A stretch of 52,844 bases of DNA from positions 1 to 52,844 of the forward strand of contig JAVCCH010000176.1 in assembly GCA_030765535.1 (NCBI GenBank). Reading direction: 5' to 3'. The notes beneath the pieces are model-generated. The model was not told the origin of the DNA and searched no databases. It saw only the letters and a program-made list of their open reading frames with translations. Positions within the stretch are counted from its first letter, which is position 1. Each line of letters starts with the position of its first letter. The DNA comes from Candidatus Tenebribacter davisii (GTDB lineage Bacteria > Cloacimonadota > Cloacimonadia > Cloacimonadales > TCS61). Below are positions 33,861-42,841 of this stretch, piece by piece. The translations under genes and the position numbers were made by a program.

Positions 33861-35630
33861 ATGTACGGATATATGAATAAAATTGTAAAAATAGACCTTA
33901 GCACAGGAAAACAGGAAAATATTAAAATAGATGAAAAAATCCGAAGAAATTTCATTGGTGGAAGAGGACTTGGATTAAAACTATACACAGACATTTGCTC
34001 AGTTAAAACTAATGCTCTCGATGAAGAGAATGCAATAATATTTATGACAGGTCCTGTAACAGGAATAATTCAGACGGCTGGAAGGTATCAGGTAACTTCC
34101 AGATCTCCATTAACAGGAACAATTATTTGTTCGAGTTCAGGTGGATTCTTTGGAGAAAAATTAAAAAAAGCAGGATACGATGGATTAATTATTACAGGAA
34201 AATCAGCAAACCCGGTTTATCTAGATATTACGGAAGCTGGAATTGAGATAAAGAATGCAGAAAGTATCTGGGGAAAAGATACACATAAAACTATGGATAT
34301 TCTTAAAGAAACATTAACATCTAAAATATCTGTTGCCTGTATCGGACCAGCTGGTGAAAATCTGATTCCGTATGCTGCAATTATGAATGACAAGGATAGG
34401 GCTGCAGGTCGCGGGGGATTAGGTGCAGTTATGGGTTCAAAGAATCTTAAAGCTCTCGCAGTTTTAGGAAATAAAAATATTTCAGTAAGTGATCCTGAAG
34501 AATTGAAAAAAATGATTTCTACTATAAATACCTTAATTGATAAAAATCCGATAACTGGGAAATCTTTACAGTTACTTGGAACTTCTGTCTTGGTAAATGC
34601 TATTAATAATAATGGAATGTTTCCAACTAAGAATTTCCAGCAGGGAGTCTTTAATGATGCAAAAGGTATAAGTGGAGAGAAAATTGCCGAAACGCTCTTA
34701 CAGGGAAGATCTGCTTGTTTCAGGTGCCCGATAGCATGTGGAAGGAGTACTAGGACCGATGATCGAGAAGGTGAAGGTCCTGAATTTGAAACTGTATGGG
34801 CATTTGGAGCACAATTGGGAGTTAATGATCTTAAGACGATAACTGAGGCGAATTATACTTGTAATGAATTAGGCTTGGATACAATAACTACAGGGAATAC
34901 AATTGGATGTGCAATGGAGCTTTACGAGAAAGGTGCTTTCCCGCAAAAACTTGAATGGGGAGATTCTTCCAATCTTGTGAAGTTAGTGGAAGATATTGCT
35001 TTTAAAAGAGGTATAGGTAAAGATCTGGCGCTTGGTTCAAAACGATTAGCTGAAAAATATGGAAGACCCGAATTAGCCATGCAGGTTAAGGGAATGGAAT
35101 TACCAGCTTATGATCCGAGAGGTTCACAGGGACAAGGTTTATCTTATGCTACCTCAAACAGAGGTGGATGTCATATGCAGGCTTATTTAATTTCACCGGA
35201 AATACTTGGATCACCGGTTCGTTTGGATAGATTCTCTATTGAAGGTAAGGCGGAATTGGTTGCTCTCTTTCAGGATATATCAGCTGCCGTTGATACTCTG
35301 GTACTATGCAGGTTTTTACAATTTGCAGTTAGCATTGATACATTTAAAGATATTCTAAATATTGTAACTGGCTCAGATTTTACAGAAGATGAACTTCTAA
35401 TGGTTGGAACCAGGATATACAATCTGGAACGAAAATTCAATACTGATGCAGGTTTCGATCGTAAAGATGATATGTTGCCTTCTAGATTCTTGAACGAAGT
35501 ATTTACAGAAGGTGCTTCTAGAAATAGAGTTGTAAAACTTGATGAAATGCTGGATAGATATTATAAACTACGCGGCTGGGATGAGAATGGAGTTCCAACA
35601 GAGGAAACATTAAAAAAACTTGATATTTGA
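33861..35630 (+). CDS. Tungsten-dependent aldehyde:ferredoxin oxidoreductase (AOR family)
   Basis: 589 aa, usual length. It oxidises aldehydes to acids and reduces ferredoxin, using a tungstopterin and one 4Fe-4S cluster. The N-terminal AOR domain shows FIGGRGLGLKLY, TGPVTGIIQTAGRYQVTSR and DRAAGRGGLGAVMGSKNLKA, the pterin-binding signature. Cluster cysteines are CFRCPIAC (286, 289, 293) and probably Cys 483 in LVLCRFLQF. GGAGG precedes the ATG. Being next to deoC suggests acetaldehyde as a substrate, but AOR enzymes are broad and this is inference. It shows an anaerobic lifestyle; no pterin-synthesis or tungstate-uptake gene is nearby. Confidence 0.9.
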   Translation: MYGYMNKIVKIDLSTGKQENIKIDEKIRRNFIGGRGLGLKLYTDICSVKTNALDEENAIIFMTGPVTGIIQTAGRYQVTSRSPLTGTIICSSSGGFFGEKLKKAGYDGLIITGKSANPVYLDITEAGIEIKNAESIWGKDTHKTMDILKETLTSKISVACIGPAGENLIPYAAIMNDKDRAAGRGGLGAVMGSKNLKALAVLGNKNISVSDPEELKKMISTINTLIDKNPITGKSLQLLGTSVLVNAINNNGMFPTKNFQQGVFNDAKGISGEKIAETLLQGRSACFRCPIACGRSTRTDDREGEGPEFETVWAFGAQLGVNDLKTITEANYTCNELGLDTITTGNTIGCAMELYEKGAFPQKLEWGDSSNLVKLVEDIAFKRGIGKDLALGSKRLAEKYGRPELAMQVKGMELPAYDPRGSQGQGLSYATSNRGGCHMQAYLISPEILGSPVRLDRFSIEGKAELVALFQDISAAVDTLVLCRFLQFAVSIDTFKDILNIVTGSDFTEDELLMVGTRIYNLERKFNTDAGFDRKDDMLPSRFLNEVFTEGASRNRVVKLDEMLDRYYKLRGWDENGVPTEETLKKLDI

Positions 35631-35636
35631 GGATAA

Positions 35637-37175
35637 ATGAAAGTAACTTTAGCTGGGTTCAACATAGATACAAATTTGATTGATAAATTACCGGAAGATA
35701 CAATTGCCACACCTGAAACTATCTCAGCAGCTTATGCCCGTATAAGCCGTGATCCTAAAGATGTTCCGGAATTGCGTAAGGAAGCAAGAGAACAGGTTAA
35801 AAAAGCACGCCGCTCTAATAAAGCAATAGTCTTTGGGATGAGCCATCATTCAGTAGCTGAGCATGCATATTTCAACTTTGATATTCTGCAGATCTCACGT
35901 TTGGCTTTGGAAGAACTGGAAGCACGCCGCATCGGGTCTGCCTACACTGAAAAATCTCAACGCTATATTACCCTGAAAGGAGATTGTGTTCTTCCCAAGG
36001 AATTCAATGATAGTGACACAAATAAATTTAAAGAACTGGTTGAATTTCAAAATAAGTTCTATCTGGATAATCTTGAGAAATTAGCGCAATATCAGTTTAA
36101 TAATAATCCAGAACTCGCAGAACAAGCCGAAGAAGCATCTGCTAAAGGTACTTCCGATAAAATGAATAGAGCTAAGAATACAATGGAGGGTTGGGCTAAA
36201 GAAGATGCACGTTATGCTCTTAGCCTGGCTACTCAAGCTCAACTCGGCATGTCATTCAATGCCCGTACCCTGGAACATGCCATCCGCACAATGAGATATT
36301 CAGAACTCATCGAGTGCAGAGAATTATCGCAAAAACTATATGATACGACCAAAGATGTGGCACCATCACTTATCATTCTTACAGATCCGGATGAATTCCG
36401 AAAAGCGTTTAAAACTGAACTGAAGGATGATAACTTCAAGTATACTCGATCTAATCTAAAAAAGTATGTAAAAGAGATGATAGATAAATATTATGGTGAA
36501 TTGCATGAAGGAATTCCTCAGATCATCACAGAAAAGCATGAAAAACTGATCTTGGAATCCAATGTGGATAGAAATATTGCAACTGCAATTATACACAATA
36601 ATTCACTGTTATCAATTGAAGATTCATATCGCATTGCTTGTGTAATTCTGTCGGAGGAAGAAAGAGGAAAAAGTTTCTTTGCTGAAATTTTGAAATATGT
36701 TTCAGCTTTTGATTCTCTTCCACGTGAATTTGAGTTTACCGGGGAATTAAAATACGAGCTGGTAGTTAGTGCCAGTAATTTTGCTCAACTCAAACGTCAT
36801 CGTTTAATGACCCTTTTATCGCAAGATTACGATCCCAGTCTGGGAATCACAATTCCACAATCTATAAAGGCAATAAGTGCAGAAAATGAACTTATGGAAG
36901 TTTGCCGTAGAAGTGAAGAACTTTTTTCGGAGTTTTTACCTAAATATGGCAATGCTGCTGAATACTGTTTAACCAATGCCCACCGAAGACGAGTGCTGGT
37001 TGCTGCTAATCCTCGTGAACTTTATCATTTCTCACGTCTGCGTGAAGATGAACATGCCCAGTGGGACATCAAAGACACTGCTGGTAGAATGATGAACCTG
37101 GCAAAACAGGTTGCACCACATTCATTTATTCTCTCAGGTGGGAAAGATCAGTTTGAGAAATTGAGAGAAAAGTAA
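35637..37175 (+). CDS. Double-length ThyX-like (FAD-dependent thymidylate synthase) protein
   Basis: 512 aa, about twice a standard ThyX, made of two ThyX-like halves. The N-half (about 1-250) has HHSVAEHAYFNF (70-81), RRIGSAYTEKSQRY (97-110) and NARTLEHAIRTMRYSEL (208-224). The C-half (about 270-512) has LKRHRLMTLLSQDY (385-398) and ANPRELYHFSRLREDEHAQW (457-476). The ThyX signature RHR-x2-S-x-N-E-x-S-x-R is split: the N-half keeps E-x-S-x-R-Y but not RHR, and the C-half keeps RHR but not the end. ThyX makes dTMP from dUMP with methylene-tetrahydrofolate and FAD in tetramer-interface active sites. It starts 6 bases after the AOR gene. Confidence 0.78.
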   Translation: MKVTLAGFNIDTNLIDKLPEDTIATPETISAAYARISRDPKDVPELRKEAREQVKKARRSNKAIVFGMSHHSVAEHAYFNFDILQISRLALEELEARRIGSAYTEKSQRYITLKGDCVLPKEFNDSDTNKFKELVEFQNKFYLDNLEKLAQYQFNNNPELAEQAEEASAKGTSDKMNRAKNTMEGWAKEDARYALSLATQAQLGMSFNARTLEHAIRTMRYSELIECRELSQKLYDTTKDVAPSLIILTDPDEFRKAFKTELKDDNFKYTRSNLKKYVKEMIDKYYGELHEGIPQIITEKHEKLILESNVDRNIATAIIHNNSLLSIEDSYRIACVILSEEERGKSFFAEILKYVSAFDSLPREFEFTGELKYELVVSASNFAQLKRHRLMTLLSQDYDPSLGITIPQSIKAISAENELMEVCRRSEELFSEFLPKYGNAAEYCLTNAHRRRVLVAANPRELYHFSRLREDEHAQWDIKDTAGRMMNLAKQVAPHSFILSGGKDQFEKLREK

Positions 37176-37276
37176 ATAACAATACTTTTTAAGCAGTATA
37201 ACACTTATACAATTTACTTAATTTTTTATTTACAATTCAATGTATTTAATATTTATCTTCTTTGGGAGAATGGATT

Positions 37277-37918
37277 ATGGATGAAACTGAAATCATGACT
37301 ACAAATGAAGAGATCGCAAATGCGGTTTTACATGGAGTAGGTTTAGGCTTATCAATTGCCGTGCTTGTTGCTTTAGTCGTATTAGGTCGGATTCATGGGA
37401 ATATTTTGTACATAGTGAGTTTTAGTGTTTACGGATCTTCATTAATTTTACTGTATCTGTCTTCTACTCTTTATCACAGTTTTCCTCATGGCAAAGTAAA
37501 GGACATTTTTGAAATATTTGATCATTCCGCCATTTATCTACTTATAGCAGGAACATATACACCCATTTCTCTGATTGCAGTAAAAGGAAGTTTTGGTTGG
37601 ACAATGTTTGGTATAATCTGGGGTGTAGCGATCTGCGGAATTTTGTTTAAAGTATTTTGGATTAAAAAATTTGTCGTATTATCAACAGTCTTTTATATGA
37701 TCATGGGAGTATTCATTGTAAGCGCTATTAAACCAATATTCTCTAACATGAATACAACCAGCATTGTTTTTCTTTTTATCGGAGGTGCTTCCTATTTATT
37801 GGGAACAATATTTTTTCTCTGGAGGAAGATAAAGTATCATCATGCTGTCTGGCATCTTTTTGTTTTGGGTGGAAGCATCTGCCATTTTTTTACTATGTTT
37901 TTTATGATATCAAAATAG
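37277..37918 (+). CDS. Hemolysin III/PAQR-family membrane protein
   Basis: 213 aa from ATG 37277, eight bases after GGGAG; an in-frame TTG at 37262 adds five residues and is less likely. It has seven membrane segments. Family signatures: NAVLHGVGLGLSI, SSTLYHSFPHG, FDHSAIYLLIAGTYTP and the C-terminal HHAVWHLFVLGGSICHFF. These His and Asp residues form the metal site of the PAQR fold. Despite the name, these are inner-membrane proteins, suggested to act in membrane-lipid homeostasis, and hemolysis is not implied. It is separated from thyX by about 100 AT-rich bases, so it probably has its own promoter. Confidence 0.88.
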   Translation: MDETEIMTTNEEIANAVLHGVGLGLSIAVLVALVVLGRIHGNILYIVSFSVYGSSLILLYLSSTLYHSFPHGKVKDIFEIFDHSAIYLLIAGTYTPISLIAVKGSFGWTMFGIIWGVAICGILFKVFWIKKFVVLSTVFYMIMGVFIVSAIKPIFSNMNTTSIVFLFIGGASYLLGTIFFLWRKIKYHHAVWHLFVLGGSICHFFTMFFMISK

Positions 37919-38043
37919 AATTCTAACTTTTAACGTTTATGCAAAAGAATATAACATATAGCATCATACTCGAAAAGATGAGTAAAATAGTTACAAAACA
38001 TTATGTGTGATCATCCAACTTTCTTTGATATTTTAGCTTCTTT

Positions 38044-39189
38044 TCATGCTAATGGATTGTGGGGATACATCTCTTCACGATGTTGAAATGAGATTATGTC
38101 AGGTTTTACAACAACACCGGCATCGATATTTACCGCCTGTCGAATGGTCTCATTTTTCTGCCAGCTATCATAACCTGCTAATACGGTTGGTAAATGGACA
38201 ATGAGAGCAGCAGAGATAGACCGCGAGGCACTTTCCCAAAGATAGCTTGGAGTATGATCCACAGCATAATAATCTACCTTTCCCACTTTCAATATAGGAT
38301 TTTTAAATGTGGTTGGTTTGGCAAAATAGAATCCCATACCTTCATCGCAACTAACGTCGATAATCAAGCAGCCCGGTTTGAGACTAGATATTTCATCTTC
38401 AGTAACGAATTGAATTGGATGTTTTGGTTTCTGGAAAGTACCATTCACGATGATTTCGGATTGGCTGATCAGATCAGCCAATGGTTGTTCACTTCCATCA
38501 TGTTCTACCACCAACATTCGCGGTTCACCTTCATTGCCTTCCCTTATGTGTACATAATGACAATCAAGCACATCCTCCCGCACTTCGTTGTCGGGACGTT
38601 GAATACAGATTGTGATATCTCTAAAACCACGAGCTTTTAGAGCGTAGATTGCGCCACGGCTTACCGCACCAAAACTAAAAATGATCACTTTGCGCTGGTT
38701 ACCGTAATGTCCGTCTATCCCTTTTAAATGAAGGGCATGTAATACTGCACAGTAACCCGCCATTTCGTTATTTTTATAAAAAGTGTGTCGCCCAATATTC
38801 CCGTTTGGTCCCCAGACAAACATATCCTCAAAAGCAATTAGAGTCTGCTTACGATCGATCGCAGCCTGAGTGTGTGACCTTTGTTGTACACAATGAGGAT
38901 AACCCCAGAGGATTCCGCCTTCCTTTAGTTCTTCAAAATCCGCTAAGACTGGTTTGGCAAGGATCACATTCCCAATATCGGCTAGTAGTTCGTGGCGTGT
39001 GGCAACACCACCTGATTGATCTGCCATCTCAGAATCGCAAATGCCAAAAGGTGCTCCATATCCCTCTTCAAATATTAACTGACTTCGAATTTGTTCCGAA
39101 AGGCGCATCAAGTGTTCCGGATGGATTGGAATTCGATTCTCGTCCTCTTTTCTGGATGTACCAATGACACCAAATTTTAGAATATTCAT
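38044..39189 (-). CDS. Alanine dehydrogenase/PNT-family enzyme, possibly N5-(carboxyethyl)ornithine synthase-like
   Basis: 381 aa from ATG 39189 after AAAGGGG. The opening GVIGTSRKEDENRIPIHPEH fits the N-terminal AlaDH/PNT domain (substrate Arg and Lys). FEEGYGAPFGI, ILAKPVLADFEEL and KVIIFSFGAVSRGAIYALKARG (a Rossmann G-x-G-x-x-x-G-type loop) follow. IIDVSCDEGMGFYFAKPTTF and YAVDHTPSYLWESASRSIS complete the pattern. Family members reduce 2-oxo acids onto amines with NAD(P)H, as in alanine dehydrogenase and carboxyethylornithine synthase; which activity applies cannot be decided. GC is visibly higher (about 45 percent in a counted line against about 35 in a neighbour), hinting at transfer. 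Confidence 0.72.
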   Translation of the reverse strand: MNILKFGVIGTSRKEDENRIPIHPEHLMRLSEQIRSQLIFEEGYGAPFGICDSEMADQSGGVATRHELLADIGNVILAKPVLADFEELKEGGILWGYPHCVQQRSHTQAAIDRKQTLIAFEDMFVWGPNGNIGRHTFYKNNEMAGYCAVLHALHLKGIDGHYGNQRKVIIFSFGAVSRGAIYALKARGFRDITICIQRPDNEVREDVLDCHYVHIREGNEGEPRMLVVEHDGSEQPLADLISQSEIIVNGTFQKPKHPIQFVTEDEISSLKPGCLIIDVSCDEGMGFYFAKPTTFKNPILKVGKVDYYAVDHTPSYLWESASRSISAALIVHLPTVLAGYDSWQKNETIRQAVNIDAGVVVKPDIISFQHREEMYPHNPLA

Positions 39190-39450
39190 ATAGTTCCCCT
39201 TTATCTAGCATACACATACAATTGTGATCATTAATAAGTGTCTACTAAAAAATAAGTTAATTGTTTTATACGATTATGTCATCTATCCACAAAACTATAA
39301 TCCAAATCGTGCTATTTACGTGCTACATTAAAACTATAATTGAGAAAAAAGTACCTACAAATCTGATAATCCTTAAATTTTTTGACAGGCAACATCTATT
39401 AATCTTCTTTGCTTTATGTATATAAGTGATGTGAAAAAGGAGCAGAAGAA

Positions 39451-40416
39451 ATGAATAGAACTATAATCTTTGTTTTAAGCATTATCATCTTAACGAGTTG
39501 TGCAATATCGAAATGCGTGCCCGAAGGTAGAAGTAGTGATTCTTTTTCGTTTAAAGAATTAGATTCTGCTCCGAAAGTTTTTGTACCGCCACTTCAATTT
39601 CTAGAAGCAAGTGATAAAACAAGACTTGCTTATAGAGAATATATACCCGAAAAGATAGATGCTGTACTCATATTTTATCATGGTGGAGGTGCCTACAGCA
39701 AGGCTGGATATCAGTTTATTGGGGACGGGTTGAGCAAACGTTTCAATATCTTGGTAATTACACCGGATATCAGAGGTCATGGTGATTCTGGTGGAGATAG
39801 AGGAGATACTCCAAACGTGGAACAGGTCTTTGATGATATTAGTTTATTGATAAATCATATAAAAGAAAAATATCCGCAGAAAAAACTTTTTCTCGGAGGG
39901 CATTCTTCCGGTGTAGGATTAGTTTTGAATTATTCCAGTTATAAGAAACGGGAAGAAACCGATGCTTACATTTTCCTTTCTCCTCATCTGGGCTTCCGTT
40001 CTGAAACAGAAATAAAAAATAATCCCAACCCTTTTGCTACAGCTAAAACAGAACTTTTTATTAGCAATGCTATGACAGGATCTGATGGTGATTCCCTAGC
40101 TGTATTTTTTAATTATTCAGAAGAAATATTACAATCAACTAAGAATATTGCAGCAATTACTGTGAATATGTCAAATGCGATAACTCCTTCTGCTCCAGTA
40201 AATCAGATCAAAAAACTGAATATCCCAACAGCAGTTTGGATTGGTGAAAAAGATGAATTATTAAACGCAAATAAAGTAGTGTTTCTTTTCACAAAGTATA
40301 ATCCTGAAGTTTATACGAACATTGTAAGCGGAGAGAAGCACCTCTCGATTTTGGTAAATGCAGCTGATTATATGGGTCCCTGGATACTAGAAAAAGCGTT
40401 AGAAAAGCAACAATGA
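39451..40416 (+). CDS. Alpha/beta-hydrolase lipoprotein (monoacylglycerol-lipase-like)
   Basis: 321 aa. The N-terminal lipobox LTSCAI (Cys near residue 17) predicts a lipoprotein. The hydrolase fold follows: VLIFYHGGGAYSKAG as the oxyanion-hole strand, ITPDIRGHGDSGG, the nucleophile elbow GGHSSGVG (Ser near 154), then Asp in WIGEKDELL and His in GEKHLSIL, a complete Ser-Asp-His triad. The sequence layout is like monoacylglycerol lipases and lysophospholipases. Substrate is unknown. AAAAAGGAG lies before the ATG. It stands alone between a divergent dehydrogenase and a convergent secreted-protein operon. Confidence 0.82.
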   Translation: MNRTIIFVLSIIILTSCAISKCVPEGRSSDSFSFKELDSAPKVFVPPLQFLEASDKTRLAYREYIPEKIDAVLIFYHGGGAYSKAGYQFIGDGLSKRFNILVITPDIRGHGDSGGDRGDTPNVEQVFDDISLLINHIKEKYPQKKLFLGGHSSGVGLVLNYSSYKKREETDAYIFLSPHLGFRSETEIKNNPNPFATAKTELFISNAMTGSDGDSLAVFFNYSEEILQSTKNIAAITVNMSNAITPSAPVNQIKKLNIPTAVWIGEKDELLNANKVVFLFTKYNPEVYTNIVSGEKHLSILVNAADYMGPWILEKALEKQQ

Positions 40417-40553
40417 TTTACAATTATAAATTTATTATCTAAGGTAGAAAGTCTTCCTGCAAATTATTTTAGAGGTTAGTAACAGTCAATTGATCTTAAA
40501 GATAGAATCGTAGAAGTTGTACTTATCAGCTGTAGGTTAACAACTAAATAAAA

Positions 40554-40580
40554 AAACGCCCTGTTTCCAGGGCATTTTAT
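40554..40580 (-). terminator. Terminator closing the redox/secretion operon
   Basis: On the minus strand GCCCTG pairs with CAGGGC around GAAA, followed by GTTTTTTTA. It lies about 20 bases beyond the stop of the last gene. The plus strand also has a T-rich tail, so it may end the convergent hydrolase transcript too. Confidence 0.8.
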
Positions 40581-40594
40581 ATATATATTTTAGG

Positions 40595-42823
40595 CTACTT
40601 CATTAACAGCATTTTCTTTGAAACTTCAGAAGAAGCTGTCTTCATTTTTACAAAGTACATTCCACTTGATGTAGAATTGCCATTATTGTCCTTTCCATTC
40701 CAAACAACAGTTGTATTCTGCATGATCTCATTATTAACAATTGTTCTTACAAGCTGACCTTTAATATTGAATATCTTAACTGAAACAGGTTTCAGAAGGT
40801 CATTTTCGTTAATTGAAAGTGCAATATTCGCTGTTGGATTAAATGGATTTGGATATACAGAAATTGAATTTACTGCAGCTATATTAATTGTGTTGTCTTC
40901 GGAATCTGTTGGCTGCATTCCATTAGGCCCGCCATAAGCGCCCATATCATTTCTTGATCCATCAACATCATTGTACATTGCATCAGGATTTCCTGCATCG
41001 ATGCAAGGTGATCCTGTCTGCAGACTCCAGTTTGCTGTAAGTCCGTCATAACCTGATCCATCTCCATCTGAGGGTGATATAAAGAGAGGCTCTCCCTCGA
41101 TATTACCTTCTCCTGCAAATCCGCCGGTAACACAACTATAAGTGATCTCCGGAGTACTTTGCGGGAAGTATATTTCACCATTATCAATGATGATCGAGTT
41201 AGAAATAACAGGAACTGAACTTAACAGGAAGAATAAATATGGAGATGCATTAGTAGATAAATTATTAGCAATTGTGTTATTTACTAAAGTTGCATTAGAA
41301 TCATTCTTGAAACTAAATGCTCCCCATTGTCCTGTGTTATTTGCAACTATATTATTGCTGATCTCAGGAGATGATGCAGTACATCTAATAGCTCCGGCAC
41401 AATTTGAACTTGTGTTATTTACAATAACATTTTGTGAGATCAAAACATCATTGGAACCAACTATTTCAATAGCTGCAGCTTGTGAAGATGTATTATTATC
41501 ATGTATAATACATCCAACAATATCTACTTGTGAGTCACCTTCAATTATGATGGCAGAATCAGAAGTATTAGAAATATCACAATTTGCAATAATGTTTTCT
41601 TCTTGAGTACTGAAGAATCTTATACCATTCCAGGAAGTATCAGAAGTAAAGATAATTGGCTCACTTCTTGTTTCAGAAGCATCTGCAAGTAGAAGTCCAT
41701 TAACTGTGAATTGAGCGTCATTTTCAATATTGATTTCAGCTCCTTCATAAATTGTCAGCATGTCACCTGTGACAATTTCAACATCACCGGTTATCGTATA
41801 CTCATTCCCAGCAAGCCATGCTCCAGAAAGATTCCCAGAAATTGCGGAACCATCCGTTACCGTAATTAGTTCTGTAGCGGTAGTTTCTTCAGTTTCACCA
41901 TCTACAGTAATTCTAAGGGTAACATCATACACACCAGACACAGTGTATAAATGATAAGGGTTTTCCTGAGTACTGTCAAATGTTCCATCACCGTCAAAAT
42001 CCCATTCCCACATATCTATACCTGTTTGCGGGAAGGATGTACTGGTGAATTGAACACCAAGATATGCGGGGCCTTCCGTTACGTTTGTAGAAAACATTGG
42101 AAGAAGACCTGTGATTGATGATTGAGCTGCCTGTAGTATTGGGTATGTACTAAATGGAGCTTCAGGATATCCATTTACAACAAAAGTACCAGTAGAATTT
42201 GTATGTTGAATTATTACAACTCCCATGATATTAGCTACATCCCAGGTTGGATCAAAGGTAAAATTATGTTGAAACTGTTGAGTTGAACCAGATGTTGTAA
42301 GATTGAAATCTTCCTCCGCATATCGAACAACTGTTGAGTTATAACTATCAGAAAAATAATATTTCAGCATATATATGATTCTATAGTCATCTGCCGGAAT
42401 AGTTTCGGTCATAAGTACATCTGCTATTACAGCAAATTGTCCACCACTAACACCTAAGTCCATAGCTATCTCAATTGGACTAGATTGATTAACAATGCCA
42501 TTATAAATATTTTGATATCGATTATATGCAGATCCACCACCAATATCAAAAGTGTCTCCGTTAAAACCAGCTGATGGCAAATAATAAAGACCATATTCAT
42601 TACCTCTAGTAGAGTAATTTGGACTTGTGTGATTATCACCTTCCCATATCACAGAAATAAAATAATCTTGATTCTGACTCATTGTTAATAATGCAGCACG
42701 TGCATTAGGACAATTAGGTCACCAATCCTCTGAGAAAACTTCTCCCACAACAAAACGCTGTGTTGCAAATGCTGATAATGCCATAAGAAGAAGTAAGCTA
42801 ATTAATAAGAATTTCTTTTTCAT
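40595..42823 (-). CDS. Probable selenocysteine-containing secreted protein: thioredoxin-like, PKD, beta-helix and sorting domain (in-frame TGA at 42719-42721)
   Basis: 742 codons from ATG 42823, behind a strong GGAGG. A frame starting at 42682 would lose the signal peptide. Signal peptide 1-20; then RFVVGEVFSEDW-[TGA]-PNCPNARAAL, where the TGA (codon 35) stands at the first Cys of the CxxC of an Omp28/thioredoxin-like domain (about 22-215). A PKD domain (about 225-295; WEWDFDGDGTFDS), a right-handed beta-helix (about 340-560) and a sorting domain (YPNPFNPT, FNIKGQLVRT, SGMYFVKM) follow. The homologous lipoprotein in the same operon has FTAISCVNCPVVEEAL, with Cys at the TGA position. A SECIS-like hairpin follows the TGA. 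The alternative is a nonsense mutation; the frame downstream is intact for 707 codons. Confidence 0.75.
42689..42707 (-). promoter_or_regulatory. SECIS-like stem-loop 11 nt after the in-frame TGA
   Basis: In the transcript TAATGCA pairs perfectly with TGCATTA (7 bp) around the loop CGUGC. The stem starts 11 nt and the loop 18 nt after the UGA, and the second loop base is G. Bacterial SECIS elements are hairpins shortly downstream of UGA with a G near the start of the apical loop, so geometry fits. The stem also encodes protein (N-A-R-A-A-L), so some pairing could be chance. Confidence 0.55.
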
Positions 42824-42841
42824 TTTTGAGTCCTCCTTTTT

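Noticed and set aside
37277-37918. Hemolysin toxin
   Set aside because: The name is historical; the sequence is a PAQR-type inner-membrane protein.
38194-39167. Long plus-strand frames across the dehydrogenase gene
   Set aside because: Antisense shadows caused by the higher GC of the real minus-strand gene; no domain or start site.
41142-41606. 154-codon plus-strand frame inside the TGA-containing gene
   Set aside because: Antisense shadow of the beta-helix repeats.
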